A stretch of 64,000 bases of DNA from Streptomyces sp. RPA4-2 (GTDB lineage Bacteria; Actinomycetota; Actinomycetes; Streptomycetales; Streptomycetaceae): assembly GCF_012273515.2 (NCBI RefSeq), contig NZ_CP050975.2, forward strand, positions 6,014,001-6,078,000, in the 5' to 3' direction. The notes under the pieces were generated by a model. That model did no database searches. It was not told where the DNA came from and worked only from the letters and a program-made list of their open reading frames with translations. Below are positions 1 through 8,382 of this stretch, piece after piece. The position numbers were made by a program, and so were the translations under genes. Every line of letters begins with the position of its first letter. Position 1 is the stretch's first letter.

Positions 1-1251
1 GGCATGATGGTCTCCATCGCGGCGTGCGGGGGCAGTGACAACAAGTCCGGGGGATCGGACAAGGGCGCGGACGCCAAGGAACTGACCGTCTGGCTCACGG
101 TGGACGCCCAGAACAACTGGCCCGAGCTGGTCAAGGCCGCGGACGCCGCGGTGAAGGCGAAGCACCCGGGCGTCAAGATCAACCACGAGTACTACGGCTG
201 GCCGGACAAGAACACCAAGCTCGACGCCGTCCTCGCCACCGACAAGGCCCCCGACGTGGTCGAGATGGGCAACACCGAGATGCTCGGCTACATGGTCAAG
301 GGAGCCTTCGCCCCCGTCGACGCCACGAAGTTCGACAACTCGGCCGGGTGGCTCGACGGCCTGAAGGCATCGGTCACCTACGAGGACAAGACCTACGGCG
401 TGCCGTACTACGCCGGCGGCCGCGTCGGCAACTGGCGCAAGGACGTGGCGGCTTCGGCCGGCATCAAGGCGACCCCGAAGACGTACCAGGAGCTCACCTC
501 CGACCTGGACAAGATCCAGAAGAAGGAGGGGAGCAAGTTCAACGCCTGGTACCAGCCCACCCGCGACTGGTACGCCGCGATGTCCTTCGTCTACGACGCC
601 GGCGGCTCCATCGCCACGGACGAGGGCGGCCAGTGGAAGGCCAACCTCTCCTCGCCCGAGTCGGTCAAGGGCCTCAACGAGTTCAAGAACGTCGTCGACA
701 AGTACATGCACGGCGACAAGACCAAGGACGAGTCCGACCGTTACATCGTCTACGGCCAGGGCAAGTCCGCCATGATCTTCGGCGCCGCCTGGGAAGGCGC
801 GACCTCCGAGGACCCGAAGAACGACAAGACCGGCAAGCTCAAGGGCAACCTCGAGAACTTCGTGATGCCCGGCCCGTCCGGCAAGAACCTGCCCGTCTTC
901 CTCGGCGGCTCCGACCTCGCCATCCCGGTGAAGTCCAAGGCGCAGGCCCTCGCCGGCGAGTGGATCAACGCCCTCACGGGCTCCACGGGCCAGAAGGGCC
1001 TGATGGGCAAGGGCAACCTGCCCAACAACAAGACCGACCTCGCGACCCTCAAGAACGACCCGGCGACGGTCGTCCCGGCCACCGCGGCCGAGAGCAGCTG
1101 GTTCGTGCCGATGGCGCCGGGCTGGGGCCAGGTCGAGAAGGCCCAGGTCCTTCAGACGATGCTGCAGAACATCGGCACCGGCAAGAAGTCGGTCGAGGCC
1201 GCCGCGAAGGAAGCGGACGCCGCGATCGACAAGGTCATCAACACCAAGTGA
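1..1251 (+). CDS. dasA: Chitobiose/aminosugar ABC transporter substrate-binding lipoprotein DasA (5' partial)
   Basis: Extracytoplasmic solute-binding protein (SBP family 1) that captures N,N'-diacetylchitobiose-type sugars for the DasBC permease. The reading frame is already open at base 1, and the first in-frame ATG lies only a few residues before the lipobox (VSIAAC, lipidated Cys near residue 8 of the visible part). The basic start of the signal peptide must therefore lie outside the window. About 415 residues are visible, the normal mature length. Sugar-contact-like segments are present, such as YGVPYYAGGRVG and WFVPMAPGWGQVE. It is followed after 93 bp by two MalFG-type permeases, a GH3 glycosidase and nagB, which is the das locus layout. 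Assignment to dasA rather than another sugar SBP rests on this context and recalled similarity. DasR control is expected, but the promoter is outside the window. Confidence 0.9.
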   Translation, partial: GMMVSIAACGGSDNKSGGSDKGADAKELTVWLTVDAQNNWPELVKAADAAVKAKHPGVKINHEYYGWPDKNTKLDAVLATDKAPDVVEMGNTEMLGYMVKGAFAPVDATKFDNSAGWLDGLKASVTYEDKTYGVPYYAGGRVGNWRKDVAASAGIKATPKTYQELTSDLDKIQKKEGSKFNAWYQPTRDWYAAMSFVYDAGGSIATDEGGQWKANLSSPESVKGLNEFKNVVDKYMHGDKTKDESDRYIVYGQGKSAMIFGAAWEGATSEDPKNDKTGKLKGNLENFVMPGPSGKNLPVFLGGSDLAIPVKSKAQALAGEWINALTGSTGQKGLMGKGNLPNNKTDLATLKNDPATVVPATAAESSWFVPMAPGWGQVEKAQVLQTMLQNIGTGKKSVEAAAKEADAAIDKVINTK

Positions 1252-1344
1252 CCTGAGCGCAGGGCCCCGTCGGACCCCGGGGAGTGCTTCCGGGGACGGG
1301 GCCCTGCTTCTCGTACGACCTGAGGGACCGCTGAGGAGCGCGCG

Positions 1345-2331
1345 ATGAGTGCCGCAGACACGACCACCCCGACCAAGGCGCCACCGGCACGGCAGGCATC
1401 GCCACCGACGGCCCCCAGGGCGCCACGCAGAAGGCGGGCCCCCGGCGGAACCGCCGTCCCCTGGGCGCTGCTCGCCCCCTGTCTGCTCATCCTCGCGCTG
1501 GTCATGGGCTACCCCCTGGTCCGGCTCGTCACCCTGTCCTTCCAGAAGTTCGGCCAGTCCCAGCTCTGGGGCTTCCAGCCGGCCGAGTCGGTCGGCTTCG
1601 ACAACTTCACCAAGGTGCTCGGCGACGGCGAGTTCTGGGCCGTCGTCCTGCGCACGATCGTCTTCGCCGGCGGGTCCGTCGTCTTCACGATGGTCGCAGG
1701 CATGCTGATCGCGCTGCTGCTCCAGCGCGTCTCCGGCTGGGTCAAGACGCTCGTCAACATCGTGCTGGTGGCCAGCTGGGGCATGCCGATCATCGTGGCC
1801 ACCACCGTCTTCAAGTGGCTCTTCGACTCGGACTACGGCGTGTTCAACGCGCTGCTGAGCAAGCTGCCGGGCGTCGACCTGGTCGGTCACAACTGGTTCG
1901 CCAGCGGACCGCAGGGCCTGGCCGTGATCATGCTGCTGGTGGTGTGGGGCGCGGTGCCCTTCGTCGTCATCACGCTCGGCGCGGGCCTGACCCAGGTGCC
2001 CAAGGAACTGGAGGAGGCCGCCCGCCTGGACGGCGCCGGCGCCTGGGGCGTCTTCCGCTACGTCACGCTCCCCATCCTCAAGCCGATCGTCGTGATGCTG
2101 ACGACGCTCTCCGTCATCTGGGACATGGGCGTCTTCCCACAGGTCTTCGTGATGCGCGGCGGCCACCCCGAGGCCGAGTTCCAGCTGCTCACCACCTACT
2201 CCTACGACCGCGCCTTCGTGGTCAACGACTATGCCCAGGGATCGGCGATCGCCCTGCTGACCGTGCTGCTCCTGCTCGGCGTGGTCGCCGTCTACATGCG
2301 CCAGATGCTCAAGATCGGAGAGGTCGAATGA
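1345..2331 (+). CDS. dasB: Aminosugar ABC transporter permease DasB (MalF type)
   Basis: Inner-membrane permease of the chitobiose importer, 328 aa. The N-terminus is a cytoplasmic Ala/Pro/Arg-rich tail (residues 1-36), followed by about six membrane segments starting at PWALLAPCLLILALVMGYP. The EAA loop that docks the shared ATPase reads EEAARLDGAGAWGVFRYVTLP (roughly residues 222-242). No ATPase gene lies in the operon, as is usual for Streptomyces sugar importers that share MsiK (family knowledge). The start ATG has a GAGGAG-type ribosome site about 7 bases upstream. The stop overlaps the next start as ATGA, so DasB and DasC are translationally coupled. Confidence 0.92.
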   Translation: MSAADTTTPTKAPPARQASPPTAPRAPRRRRAPGGTAVPWALLAPCLLILALVMGYPLVRLVTLSFQKFGQSQLWGFQPAESVGFDNFTKVLGDGEFWAVVLRTIVFAGGSVVFTMVAGMLIALLLQRVSGWVKTLVNIVLVASWGMPIIVATTVFKWLFDSDYGVFNALLSKLPGVDLVGHNWFASGPQGLAVIMLLVVWGAVPFVVITLGAGLTQVPKELEEAARLDGAGAWGVFRYVTLPILKPIVVMLTTLSVIWDMGVFPQVFVMRGGHPEAEFQLLTTYSYDRAFVVNDYAQGSAIALLTVLLLLGVVAVYMRQMLKIGEVE

Positions 2332-3185
2332 GCGCCGTCGTCACCCCGAGGCGTACGCCCTCCGGACCCCGGAAGTCCAAGCTCGGCTGGAACGTCCTCG
2401 GTCTGCTCGTCTTCGTCGTCGCGGGCTTCCCGGTCTACTGGATGCTGAACACGGCGTTCAAGCCCGCGAAGGACGCCATCGACCCGGATCCGAGCCTGTT
2501 CCCCACCGGGGTGACGCTCGACAACTTCCGCCGCGCGCTGGACATCGCGGACTTCTGGGGCCCGGTCGGCCGCAGCCTGATCGTGTCCCTGGCGGTCGTC
2601 CTGATCGGCGTCGTGGTGGGCATGCTCGCGGCACTGGCCATCTCCCGCTTCGCCTTCCGCGGCCGCAAGATCGTGATCGTCGGCATCCTGGCCGTCCAGA
2701 TGATCCCGCTGGTCGCCATGATCATCCCGGTCTTCCTGCTTCTCAACGACCTCGATCAGTACGACAAGCTCTCCGGCCTGATCATCACCTATCTGACCTT
2801 CATCCTGCCCTTCACGGTGTGGACGCTGCGCGGCTTCATCGTCAACATCCCGAAGGAGCTGGAGGAGGCGGCCATGGTCGACGGCTGCTCCCGCACCGGC
2901 GCCTTCGTGCGGGTGGTCTTCCCGCTCCTCGCCCCCGGCATGGTCGCCACCTCGGTGTACGCCTTCATCCAGGCGTGGAACGAGTACCTCTACGCGCTGA
3001 TGCTGATGAGCCAGAAGAACCAGACCGCCACCGTCTGGCTCGGCAACTTCACCACCCAGCACGGCACCGAGTACGCCCCGATGATGGCCGGTGCCACCAT
3101 GATGGCCGTGCCGATCGTCGTGCTCTTCCTCATCGTCCAGCGCAAGATGGCCGCGGGGCTGACCGCGGGCGCCGTGAAGGGATAA
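2328..3185 (+). CDS. dasC: Aminosugar ABC transporter permease DasC (MalG type)
   Basis: Second permease subunit, 285 aa, partner of DasB. The open frame extends far upstream inside dasB, but the start chosen is the ATG that overlaps the dasB stop (ATGA). It gives the typical beginning MSAVVTPRR and normal MalG length. The first membrane helix is NVLGLLVFVVAGFPVYWMLN. The EAA loop reads EEAAMVDGCSRTGAFVRVVFP, and the tail is QRKMAAGLTAGAVKG, as in MalG-type permeases. Only 8 bp separate it from the GH3 gene downstream, so the four genes form one operon. Confidence 0.93.
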   Translation: MSAVVTPRRTPSGPRKSKLGWNVLGLLVFVVAGFPVYWMLNTAFKPAKDAIDPDPSLFPTGVTLDNFRRALDIADFWGPVGRSLIVSLAVVLIGVVVGMLAALAISRFAFRGRKIVIVGILAVQMIPLVAMIIPVFLLLNDLDQYDKLSGLIITYLTFILPFTVWTLRGFIVNIPKELEEAAMVDGCSRTGAFVRVVFPLLAPGMVATSVYAFIQAWNEYLYALMLMSQKNQTATVWLGNFTTQHGTEYAPMMAGATMMAVPIVVLFLIVQRKMAAGLTAGAVKG

Positions 3186-3193
3186 CACCCCCG

Positions 3194-4741
3194 ATGACGA
3201 CACTCGCCAGCGGAACAGCCGCGTCCAACGCGGACAAGGATGACCTGACACGCGACGCGCTGACCGTCCTGCAGCCCGGCTTCACGGGGACCACGGCCCC
3301 CGACTGGCTGCTGCGCCGGCTCGGTGAAGGCCTGGCCTCGGTCGGCCTCTTCGGCCGGAACATCGCGTCGCCCGAACAGCTCTCCGCCCTGACGGCCCAG
3401 TTGCGCGCGGAGCGCGACGACGTCCTCGTGGCCATCGACGAGGAGGGCGGCGACGTCACCCGTCTGGAGGTCCGGTCCGGCTCCTCCTATCCCGGCAACC
3501 ACGCGCTGGGCGCGGTGGACGACGTGGAGCTGACCAGGGAGGTGGCCTCCGCGCTCGGCCGGCGCCTGGCGGCCTGCGGGGTGAACCTCAACTGGGCCCC
3601 GTCCGCGGACGTGAACTCCAACCCAGGCAACCCGGTCATCGGCGTACGGTCCTTCGGCGCCGACACCGACCTGGTGGCCCGGCACACCGCCGCCTACGTC
3701 ACCGGCCTGCAGTCCGCAGGCGTCGCGGCCTGCACCAAGCACTTCCCCGGACACGGCGACACGGCGGTCGACTCGCACCACGCCCTGCCGCGCATCGACG
3801 CCGGCCTGCCGGTCCTCCAGGCGCGCGAACTCGCCCCGTTCCGGGCCGCGATCGCCGCGGGCACGCGTGCGGTGATGAGCGCGCACATCCTGGTCCCGGC
3901 CCTGGACCCGGACCGCCCGGCAACGCTCTCGCGCCGCGTCCTGACCGGTCTGCTCCGCGAGGAACTCGGCTACGAGGGACTCATCGTCACCGACGGCATG
4001 GAGATGCAGGCCATCGCCGCGACGTACGGCATCGAGCGGGGCAGCGTCCTCGCCATCGGGGCCGGCGCCGACGCGATCTGTGTGGGCGGCGGCCTCGCGG
4101 ACGACGAGACGGTACGACGGCTGCGCGACGCCCTCGTCTCGGCTGTCCGCACCGGCGAACTGGCCGAGGAGCGGCTCGCGGACGCGGCGGCGCGGGTCAG
4201 GGCGCTGGCCCGGTGGACGACCGCCGCGTCGGCGCGGGAGGCGGCGGGCGCGGGTTCCGGCAGCGGTGCGAGCGGGGGGAGCGGCGAGGGCGGCGCCGCC
4301 GAGATCGGGCTGGTCGCCGCCCGTCGCGCGCTGCGGGTCACCTCTTCCGCGCCGTACACCCCGCTCACCGGCGCTCCCTACGTGGCCGCGCTCACGCCGG
4401 TCGCGAACATCGCGGTCGGTGACGAGACCCCCTGGGGTGTCGCCGCCGAACTGGCCCGGCTGGTGCCCGGCACGGAGACCGGCGGTTTCGCGGGGGACGA
4501 CGCGGCCGCCGAGGTCCTGGCCGCCGCGGGCCCCCGGCGGATCGTCGCCGTCGTCCGTGACGAACACCGGCACGCCTGGATGGCGACGGCCCTCGACATC
4601 CTGCTGGCCGCCCGCCCCGACACGATCGTCGTGGAGATGGGCGTCCCGCAGGCGCCGCCCCGGGGCGCCCCGCACATCGCGACCCACGGCGCGGCCCGGG
4701 TCTGCGGCCGGGCGGCGGCGGAGGTCATCGCGGGGGAGTAG
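3194..4741 (+). CDS. GH3-family beta-N-acetylglucosaminidase-like hydrolase (DasD-type)
   Basis: 515-aa glycoside hydrolase family 3 enzyme. No signal peptide is visible, so it is probably cytoplasmic and splits imported chitobiose into GlcNAc for the NagA/NagB route. The NagZ-type signature KHFPGHGDT..DSH spans residues 182-195. In this subfamily an Asp-His pair (here D193/H195) acts as acid/base instead of a Glu. The nucleophile is expected to be D267 in VTDGME. A Gly/Ser/Ala-rich linker (about residues 350-372) leads to a C-terminal domain with a Rossmann-like pattern. The longer open frame upstream lies inside dasC; the ATG chosen follows the dasC stop by 8 bp. In S. coelicolor the gene at this place has been called dasD (recalled). 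Confidence 0.88.
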   Translation: MTTLASGTAASNADKDDLTRDALTVLQPGFTGTTAPDWLLRRLGEGLASVGLFGRNIASPEQLSALTAQLRAERDDVLVAIDEEGGDVTRLEVRSGSSYPGNHALGAVDDVELTREVASALGRRLAACGVNLNWAPSADVNSNPGNPVIGVRSFGADTDLVARHTAAYVTGLQSAGVAACTKHFPGHGDTAVDSHHALPRIDAGLPVLQARELAPFRAAIAAGTRAVMSAHILVPALDPDRPATLSRRVLTGLLREELGYEGLIVTDGMEMQAIAATYGIERGSVLAIGAGADAICVGGGLADDETVRRLRDALVSAVRTGELAEERLADAAARVRALARWTTAASAREAAGAGSGSGASGGSGEGGAAEIGLVAARRALRVTSSAPYTPLTGAPYVAALTPVANIAVGDETPWGVAAELARLVPGTETGGFAGDDAAAEVLAAAGPRRIVAVVRDEHRHAWMATALDILLAARPDTIVVEMGVPQAPPRGAPHIATHGAARVCGRAAAEVIAGE

Positions 4742-4759
4742 CAGCCGCCCCGACCCGCG

Positions 4760-4812
4760 CACACGAAGGCGCCGGGCACCCTGTCCGACAGGGTGCCCGG
4801 CGCCTTCGTGTG
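4760..4812. terminator. Bidirectional terminator between GH3 gene and nagB
   Basis: A perfect 26-bp inverted repeat (4760-4785 and 4787-4812) lies between two convergent genes, 19 bp after the GH3 stop and 22 bp before the nagB stop. It lacks a long T run, as is common in Streptomyces, and can serve both strands. Confidence 0.85.
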
Positions 4813-4833
4813 CCAGGGGTTACGGGACAGTCC

Positions 4834-5619
4834 TCAGATTCCCTGCCAGTCGGGCTTGTTCGCGAAGGTGTGCCGGAAGTAGTCCGCGAGCTTCAGCTCG
4901 GACGCCGCCGCCTCGTCCACGACGACCGTGGCGTGCGGGTGGAGCTGGAGTGCCGAGGCCGGGCACACCGCGGCGACCGGACCCTCCACGGTCGCGGCGA
5001 CCGCGTCGGCCTTGCCCTCACCGGTGGCGAGCAGCACCAGGTGCCTGGCCTCCAGGATCGTGCCGATGCCCTGCGTGATGACGTGGTGCGGCACCTGCTC
5101 GATGTCACCCCCGAAGAACCGTGCGTTGTCGACCCGGGTCTGTTCGGTCAGCGTCTTGATGCGGGTCCGCGAGACGAGCGAGGAGCACGGCTCGTTGAAG
5201 CCGATGTGCCCGTCCGTCCCGATGCCGAGGATCTGCAGGTCGACCCCGCCGGCCGAGGCCAGCGCCCTGTCGTACGCCGCGCAGGCGGCCTGGACGTCCC
5301 GCGCCGCGCCGTCCGGTCCCATGAACGCGGCCATGTCCAGCCCGAGCGGCTCGAGCACCTCGCGCCGCAGCACCGACCGATAGGACTCGGGGTGCTCGGC
5401 GGGGAGCCCCACGTACTCGTCGAGCTGTGCGATCCGTGCCCGGGAGGCGTCCACGCCGCCGGAGCCGACCCGCGCCGCCAGTGCCTCGTAGATGGGCAGC
5501 GGGGTCGAGCCGGTGGCCACGCCGAGCAGGGCGTCGGGCTTGCGCCGCAGCAGTTGCGCCATGGCCTCGGCGATCAGCTCGCCGCCCGCCTTGGCGTCCG
5601 GAACGATGACAACTTCCAC
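4834..5619 (-). CDS. nagB: Glucosamine-6-phosphate deaminase
   Basis: Converts glucosamine-6-phosphate to fructose-6-phosphate and ammonia in the cytoplasm, the last step of aminosugar catabolism. The protein is 261 aa and shows family motifs LLGVATGSTPLPIYEAL (phosphate loop), LDEYVGLPAEHPESYR and GIGTDGHIGFNEP (active-site loop). The open frame continues upstream to an earlier Met, but the GTG at 5617-5619 gives the usual MEVVIVPDAKAG start and normal length; the extra 22 residues are not family-like. A near-consensus DasR box lies 52 bp upstream, so repression by DasR with relief by glucosamine-6-phosphate is likely. Confidence 0.95.
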   Translation of the reverse strand: MEVVIVPDAKAGGELIAEAMAQLLRRKPDALLGVATGSTPLPIYEALAARVGSGGVDASRARIAQLDEYVGLPAEHPESYRSVLRREVLEPLGLDMAAFMGPDGAARDVQAACAAYDRALASAGGVDLQILGIGTDGHIGFNEPCSSLVSRTRIKTLTEQTRVDNARFFGGDIEQVPHHVITQGIGTILEARHLVLLATGEGKADAVAATVEGPVAAVCPASALQLHPHATVVVDEAAASELKLADYFRHTFANKPDWQGI

Positions 5620-5670
5620 GCTGGGCCTGCCGATCTGGGGAGGGGCTCGCCGGGAACCGAAGGGAACACG

Positions 5671-5686
5671 TGTGGTGTAGACCAAT
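5671..5686. promoter_or_regulatory. DasR-responsive element (dre) of nagB
   Basis: The 16-mer TGTGGTGTAGACCAAT matches the dre consensus AGTGGTCTAGACCACT at 13 of 16 positions and keeps the TGGT..AGACCA core. It lies 52 bp upstream of the nagB start, where a GntR-type repressor would block the promoter. Confidence 0.8.
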
Positions 5687-5791
5687 CTAGCAAAGATGGT
5701 CCGCCCGTGGTCGTGGGAGAACCCGCGCGCTGGAAGGGATCCGGACGGGTTTCTGAAGGGGGCGGGAAAGGAAGGGGGCCGGGCAAGGGGA

Positions 5792-5839
5792 GGGGCAGGG
5801 AAGGAGAGGGGCAGGGAAGGAGAGGGGCAGGGAAGGAGA
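5792..5839. repeat. Three perfect 16-bp G/A-rich tandem repeats
   Basis: The unit GGGGCAGGGAAGGAGA occurs three times in a row. It is part of a longer purine-only strand (about 5756-5860) with many GGG runs, which could form a quadruplex or triplex. Confidence 0.85.
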
Positions 5840-6137
5840 GGGGGCGGGAAAAGGGGTGGGCCCCAGGGCGTGTCCCCTCGCGAAGCGACGTCCGTCGCGG
5901 GGCTCGCCTCGATGGCGACGGCCCCGGCGTGCGGCCCGGCCCCCCCGCGACCCGGTGATCACCGTCAGTCACGTCGACGGCTCCCCGGACCCGGTCGGCC
6001 GGACAACCCGTCCGGCCCGCGCATGAGCGGAACCGGCCCCCGCCGGGGGCCGAAGCGGGCTAGTCTTCATGGTGGATGTTGTGGGAAGTTCGATGAAGTG
6101 ACAACAACAAACATCCGTCGGCTCATGGACGCGAGAA

Positions 6138-6153
6138 CGTGGTCTAGTCCACA
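6138..6153. promoter_or_regulatory. Second DasR-like box upstream of the PdtaS-like kinase
   Basis: CGTGGTCTAGTCCACA matches AGTGGTCTAGACCACT at 13 of 16 positions and is nearly palindromic (GTGG..CCAC arms). It lies 267 bp before the kinase start and 519 bp from nagB. Function is inferred from sequence only. Confidence 0.55.
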
Positions 6154-6419
6154 ATGTTCGGGTAGGGCGTCCGCGGCCCACAGCGTCACCCCATCAACTG
6201 AACAAGCCTCCGTCCTCCCCGCACAGGAGGACGGACCGAGGAACCGGCGCTCTCTGCCCTGACTGCTCCGGGTCCTCTCCATCGGCCGACCGGGACCGCA
6301 CAGCCCACGGCCGTTGCTGCTCCGGGCTGCGGTGCCGGGAGGGTTGAGGGTCCCTCCCAGGCGCCGCGGCCCGCGGGTGTTTTCGGACCGGGGCCGACCC
6401 CCCGGGTACGCTCGCACAT

Positions 6420-7895
6420 GTGCCCTCCATGAACGACCTCGTACGCCAGCACACCGCTCTCGGTGCCTCCGATCTCGAGTGGCTGCATCTGCTGGTCTCG
6501 GAGTGGCAGTTGCTCTCCGACCTCTCCTTCGCCGACCTCGTCCTGTGGGTCCCCACCCGGGACGGCACCCGCTATGTCTCGGTGGCGCAGATGCGCCCCA
6601 ACACCGGTCCGACCTCGTACCAGGACGACATGGTGGGCCATCTGGTCCCGCGGGGCCGCCGACCGCTGCTGGACGCCGCGCTCGACGAGGGCCGCATCGT
6701 GCGCGAGGGCGACCCCGAATGGCGGGAGGAGGTGCCGGTGCGGGTCGAGTCCATTCCGGTACGGCGGGAGGGGCGCGTCCTCGGTGTCATCGCGCGCAAC
6801 ACCAACCTCCTCACCGTGCGCACCCCGAGCCGGCTGGAGCTGACGTACCTCCAGAGCGCCTCCGACCTCGCCCAGATGATCGCGGCCGGCTCCTTCCCGT
6901 TCCCCGACCAGCAGGTCGACATGGACGCCTCGCCGCGCGTGGGCGACGGACTGATCCGCCTGGACGCGGAAGGCATCGTGCAGTACGCGTCACCGAACGC
7001 GCTGTCCGCGTACCACCGGCTGGGCCTCGCCTCCGACCTGGTGGGCCACAACCTCGGCGTGACCACCGCCGAACTCGCCCCGTCCCGCGGGCCGGTGGAC
7101 GAGGCGCTGGCCAAGGTCGCGAGCGGATGGGCGCCCCGCGAGTTCGAGATCGAGAGCGCCGAAGGGGTGATCCAGCTGCGGGCGATCCCGCTGAAGCCCA
7201 AGGGCACCCGGGTCGGTTCCCTCGTCCTTCTGCGTGACGTCACCGAACTGCGGCGCCGGGAGCGGGAGTTGATCACCAAGGACGCGACCATCCGGGAGAT
7301 CCACCACCGGGTCAAGAACAACCTCCAGACGGTGGCGGCACTGCTGCGGCTGCAAGCCAGGCGCATCGAGTCGGAGCGCGGCCGGGAGGCCCTGGAGGAG
7401 GCCGTGCGGCGGGTCGGGTCGATCGCGATCGTGCATGAGACGCTGTCTCAGAACCTGGACGAACGGGTGGAGTTCGACGAGATCGCTGACCGGGTGCTCG
7501 CGATGGTCGCCGAGATCTCGCCCGGCAAGGTCACCGGCCGGCGCACCGGCCGCTTCGGGGTGCTGGACGCGGAGGTGGCGACACCGCTCTCCATGGTCCT
7601 CACCGAGATTCTGCAGAACGCGCTGGAGCACGGCTTCCGCGAGGGCGACCGGGGCACGGTCGAGGTCTCGGCGGTCCGGGGCGGCACCACCAAGGAGACC
7701 CGGCTGCTGGTCACCGTCCAGGACGACGGTGTCGGTCTGCCGGAGGGCTTCGACCCGCACCGCTCGGGCAACCTCGGCCTCCAGATCGTACGGACCCTGG
7801 TGGAGGGAGAGTTGGGCGGGACGTTCGACATGGTGGCGGCCCCCGAACGCGGCACGCAGGTCATCCTGGACATTCCGGTGCGGACGAGCAAGTAG
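6420..7895 (+). CDS. PdtaS-like sensor histidine kinase (GAF-PAS-HisKA_2-HATPase)
   Basis: Soluble 491-aa sensor kinase without membrane helices. An N-terminal GAF-like sensor spans about residues 1-150 and a PAS domain about 170-280 (IRLDAEGIVQYASPNALSAYHRLG). The HisKA_2 box EIHHRVKNNLQTVAALLRLQ has the likely phospho-His at 295/296, and a HATPase domain follows with EILQNALEHGF and DDGVGLPEGF. This order matches mycobacterial PdtaS, whose partner is the RNA-binding regulator PdtaR. No response regulator is adjacent, so any partner is encoded elsewhere. The GTG at 6420 gives MPSMNDLV; an ATG three codons later is an alternative. Neighbouring wblE strengthens the match, since Rv3220c and whiB1 are neighbours in M. 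tuberculosis. Confidence 0.85.
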   Translation: MPSMNDLVRQHTALGASDLEWLHLLVSEWQLLSDLSFADLVLWVPTRDGTRYVSVAQMRPNTGPTSYQDDMVGHLVPRGRRPLLDAALDEGRIVREGDPEWREEVPVRVESIPVRREGRVLGVIARNTNLLTVRTPSRLELTYLQSASDLAQMIAAGSFPFPDQQVDMDASPRVGDGLIRLDAEGIVQYASPNALSAYHRLGLASDLVGHNLGVTTAELAPSRGPVDEALAKVASGWAPREFEIESAEGVIQLRAIPLKPKGTRVGSLVLLRDVTELRRRERELITKDATIREIHHRVKNNLQTVAALLRLQARRIESERGREALEEAVRRVGSIAIVHETLSQNLDERVEFDEIADRVLAMVAEISPGKVTGRRTGRFGVLDAEVATPLSMVLTEILQNALEHGFREGDRGTVEVSAVRGGTTKETRLLVTVQDDGVGLPEGFDPHRSGNLGLQIVRTLVEGELGGTFDMVAAPERGTQVILDIPVRTSK

Positions 7896-7943
7896 GGCGC
7901 GGCCGCACCCCGAGGGCGCGGGGCCCGGGGCGATGGCGCAGGA

Positions 7944-7977
7944 CAGAGGCCCCGGACCTTTCGGTCCGGGGCCTCTG
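7944..7977 (+). terminator. Terminator after the PdtaS-like kinase
   Basis: A 15-bp perfect stem (7944-7958 with 7963-7977) with a 4-base loop lies 48 bp after the stop codon and is followed by CTT. Confidence 0.8.
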
Positions 7978-7989
7978 CTTACGTTGCGA

Positions 7990-8034
7990 TGGGGGTACCC
8001 CCTGCTCGAACATCGTCGAGAGTTCCGGGGGAGC
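7990..8034. repeat. Interspersed intergenic repeat with GGGGGTACCCCC core
   Basis: A perfect palindrome (GGGGGTACCCCC) is followed by CTGCTCGA..TCGAGAG..CCGGGGGAG, which can fold back on the palindrome. The same core plus CTGCTC recurs at 55076-55120, so this is a repeated intergenic unit and not part of a gene. Confidence 0.6.
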
Positions 8035-8124
8035 ATCGGGGGTACTGCGCGCTGCGGCTCGGGGGCGGGAGATGCGTACGCGCTGTACGCGCCGCCAAGC
8101 TCAGGCTCGTTGCGGGGTGGGGTG

Positions 8125-8382
8125 TCAGGCGGTGGCCTGACGAGCCCGGTTGCGGGCGGCGCGGCGCTTCATCGCGCGACGCTCGTCCTCGCTGAGGCCA
8201 CCCCAGACGCCGGAGTCCTGGCCGGACTCGAGCGCCCACTGCAGGCACTGCTCCATGACGGGGCAGCGGCGGCAGACGGCCTTGGCTTCCTCGATCTGCA
8301 GCAGCGCAGGACCGGTGTTGCCGATGGGGAAGAAGAGCTCGGGGTCTTCCTCGCGGCAAACGGCGTTGTGACGCCAGTCCAT
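8125..8382 (-). CDS. wblE: WhiB-family iron-sulfur regulator WblE (WhiB1 type)
   Basis: 85-aa Wbl protein that should carry a [4Fe-4S] cluster on C9, C37, C40 and C46 (CRRCPVMEQC). The G(V/I)WGG turn (GVWGGLSEDERR) is followed by a basic DNA-binding tail KRRAARNRAR. Opening residues MDWRHNAVCREEDPELFFPIG are diagnostic of the WhiB1/WblE branch, which binds the primary sigma factor and senses nitric oxide in mycobacteria. The ribosome site AAGGAGAGG lies 8 bases upstream. It stands as a single gene with a 317-bp upstream region, which suggests complex promoter control. Confidence 0.95.
   Translation of the reverse strand: MDWRHNAVCREEDPELFFPIGNTGPALLQIEEAKAVCRRCPVMEQCLQWALESGQDSGVWGGLSEDERRAMKRRAARNRARQATA

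Larger units (their letters stand above)
5620..6419. other. 800-bp intergenic region with two dre-like boxes and G-rich repeats
   Basis: No convincing gene is present. Open frames here (for example 5696-6262 plus) lack family features and are made of repeat-derived Gly/Arg/Glu. The region holds the nagB promoter side with a DasR box (5671-5686), a G/A-rich strand-biased stretch with three 16-bp repeats (5792-5839), and a second DasR-like box (6138-6153) ahead of the sensor kinase gene. Confidence 0.6.

Noticed and set aside
5696..6262. 188-codon frame between nagB and the kinase
   Set aside because: Mostly translated from G-rich tandem repeats; no family features and no ribosome site.
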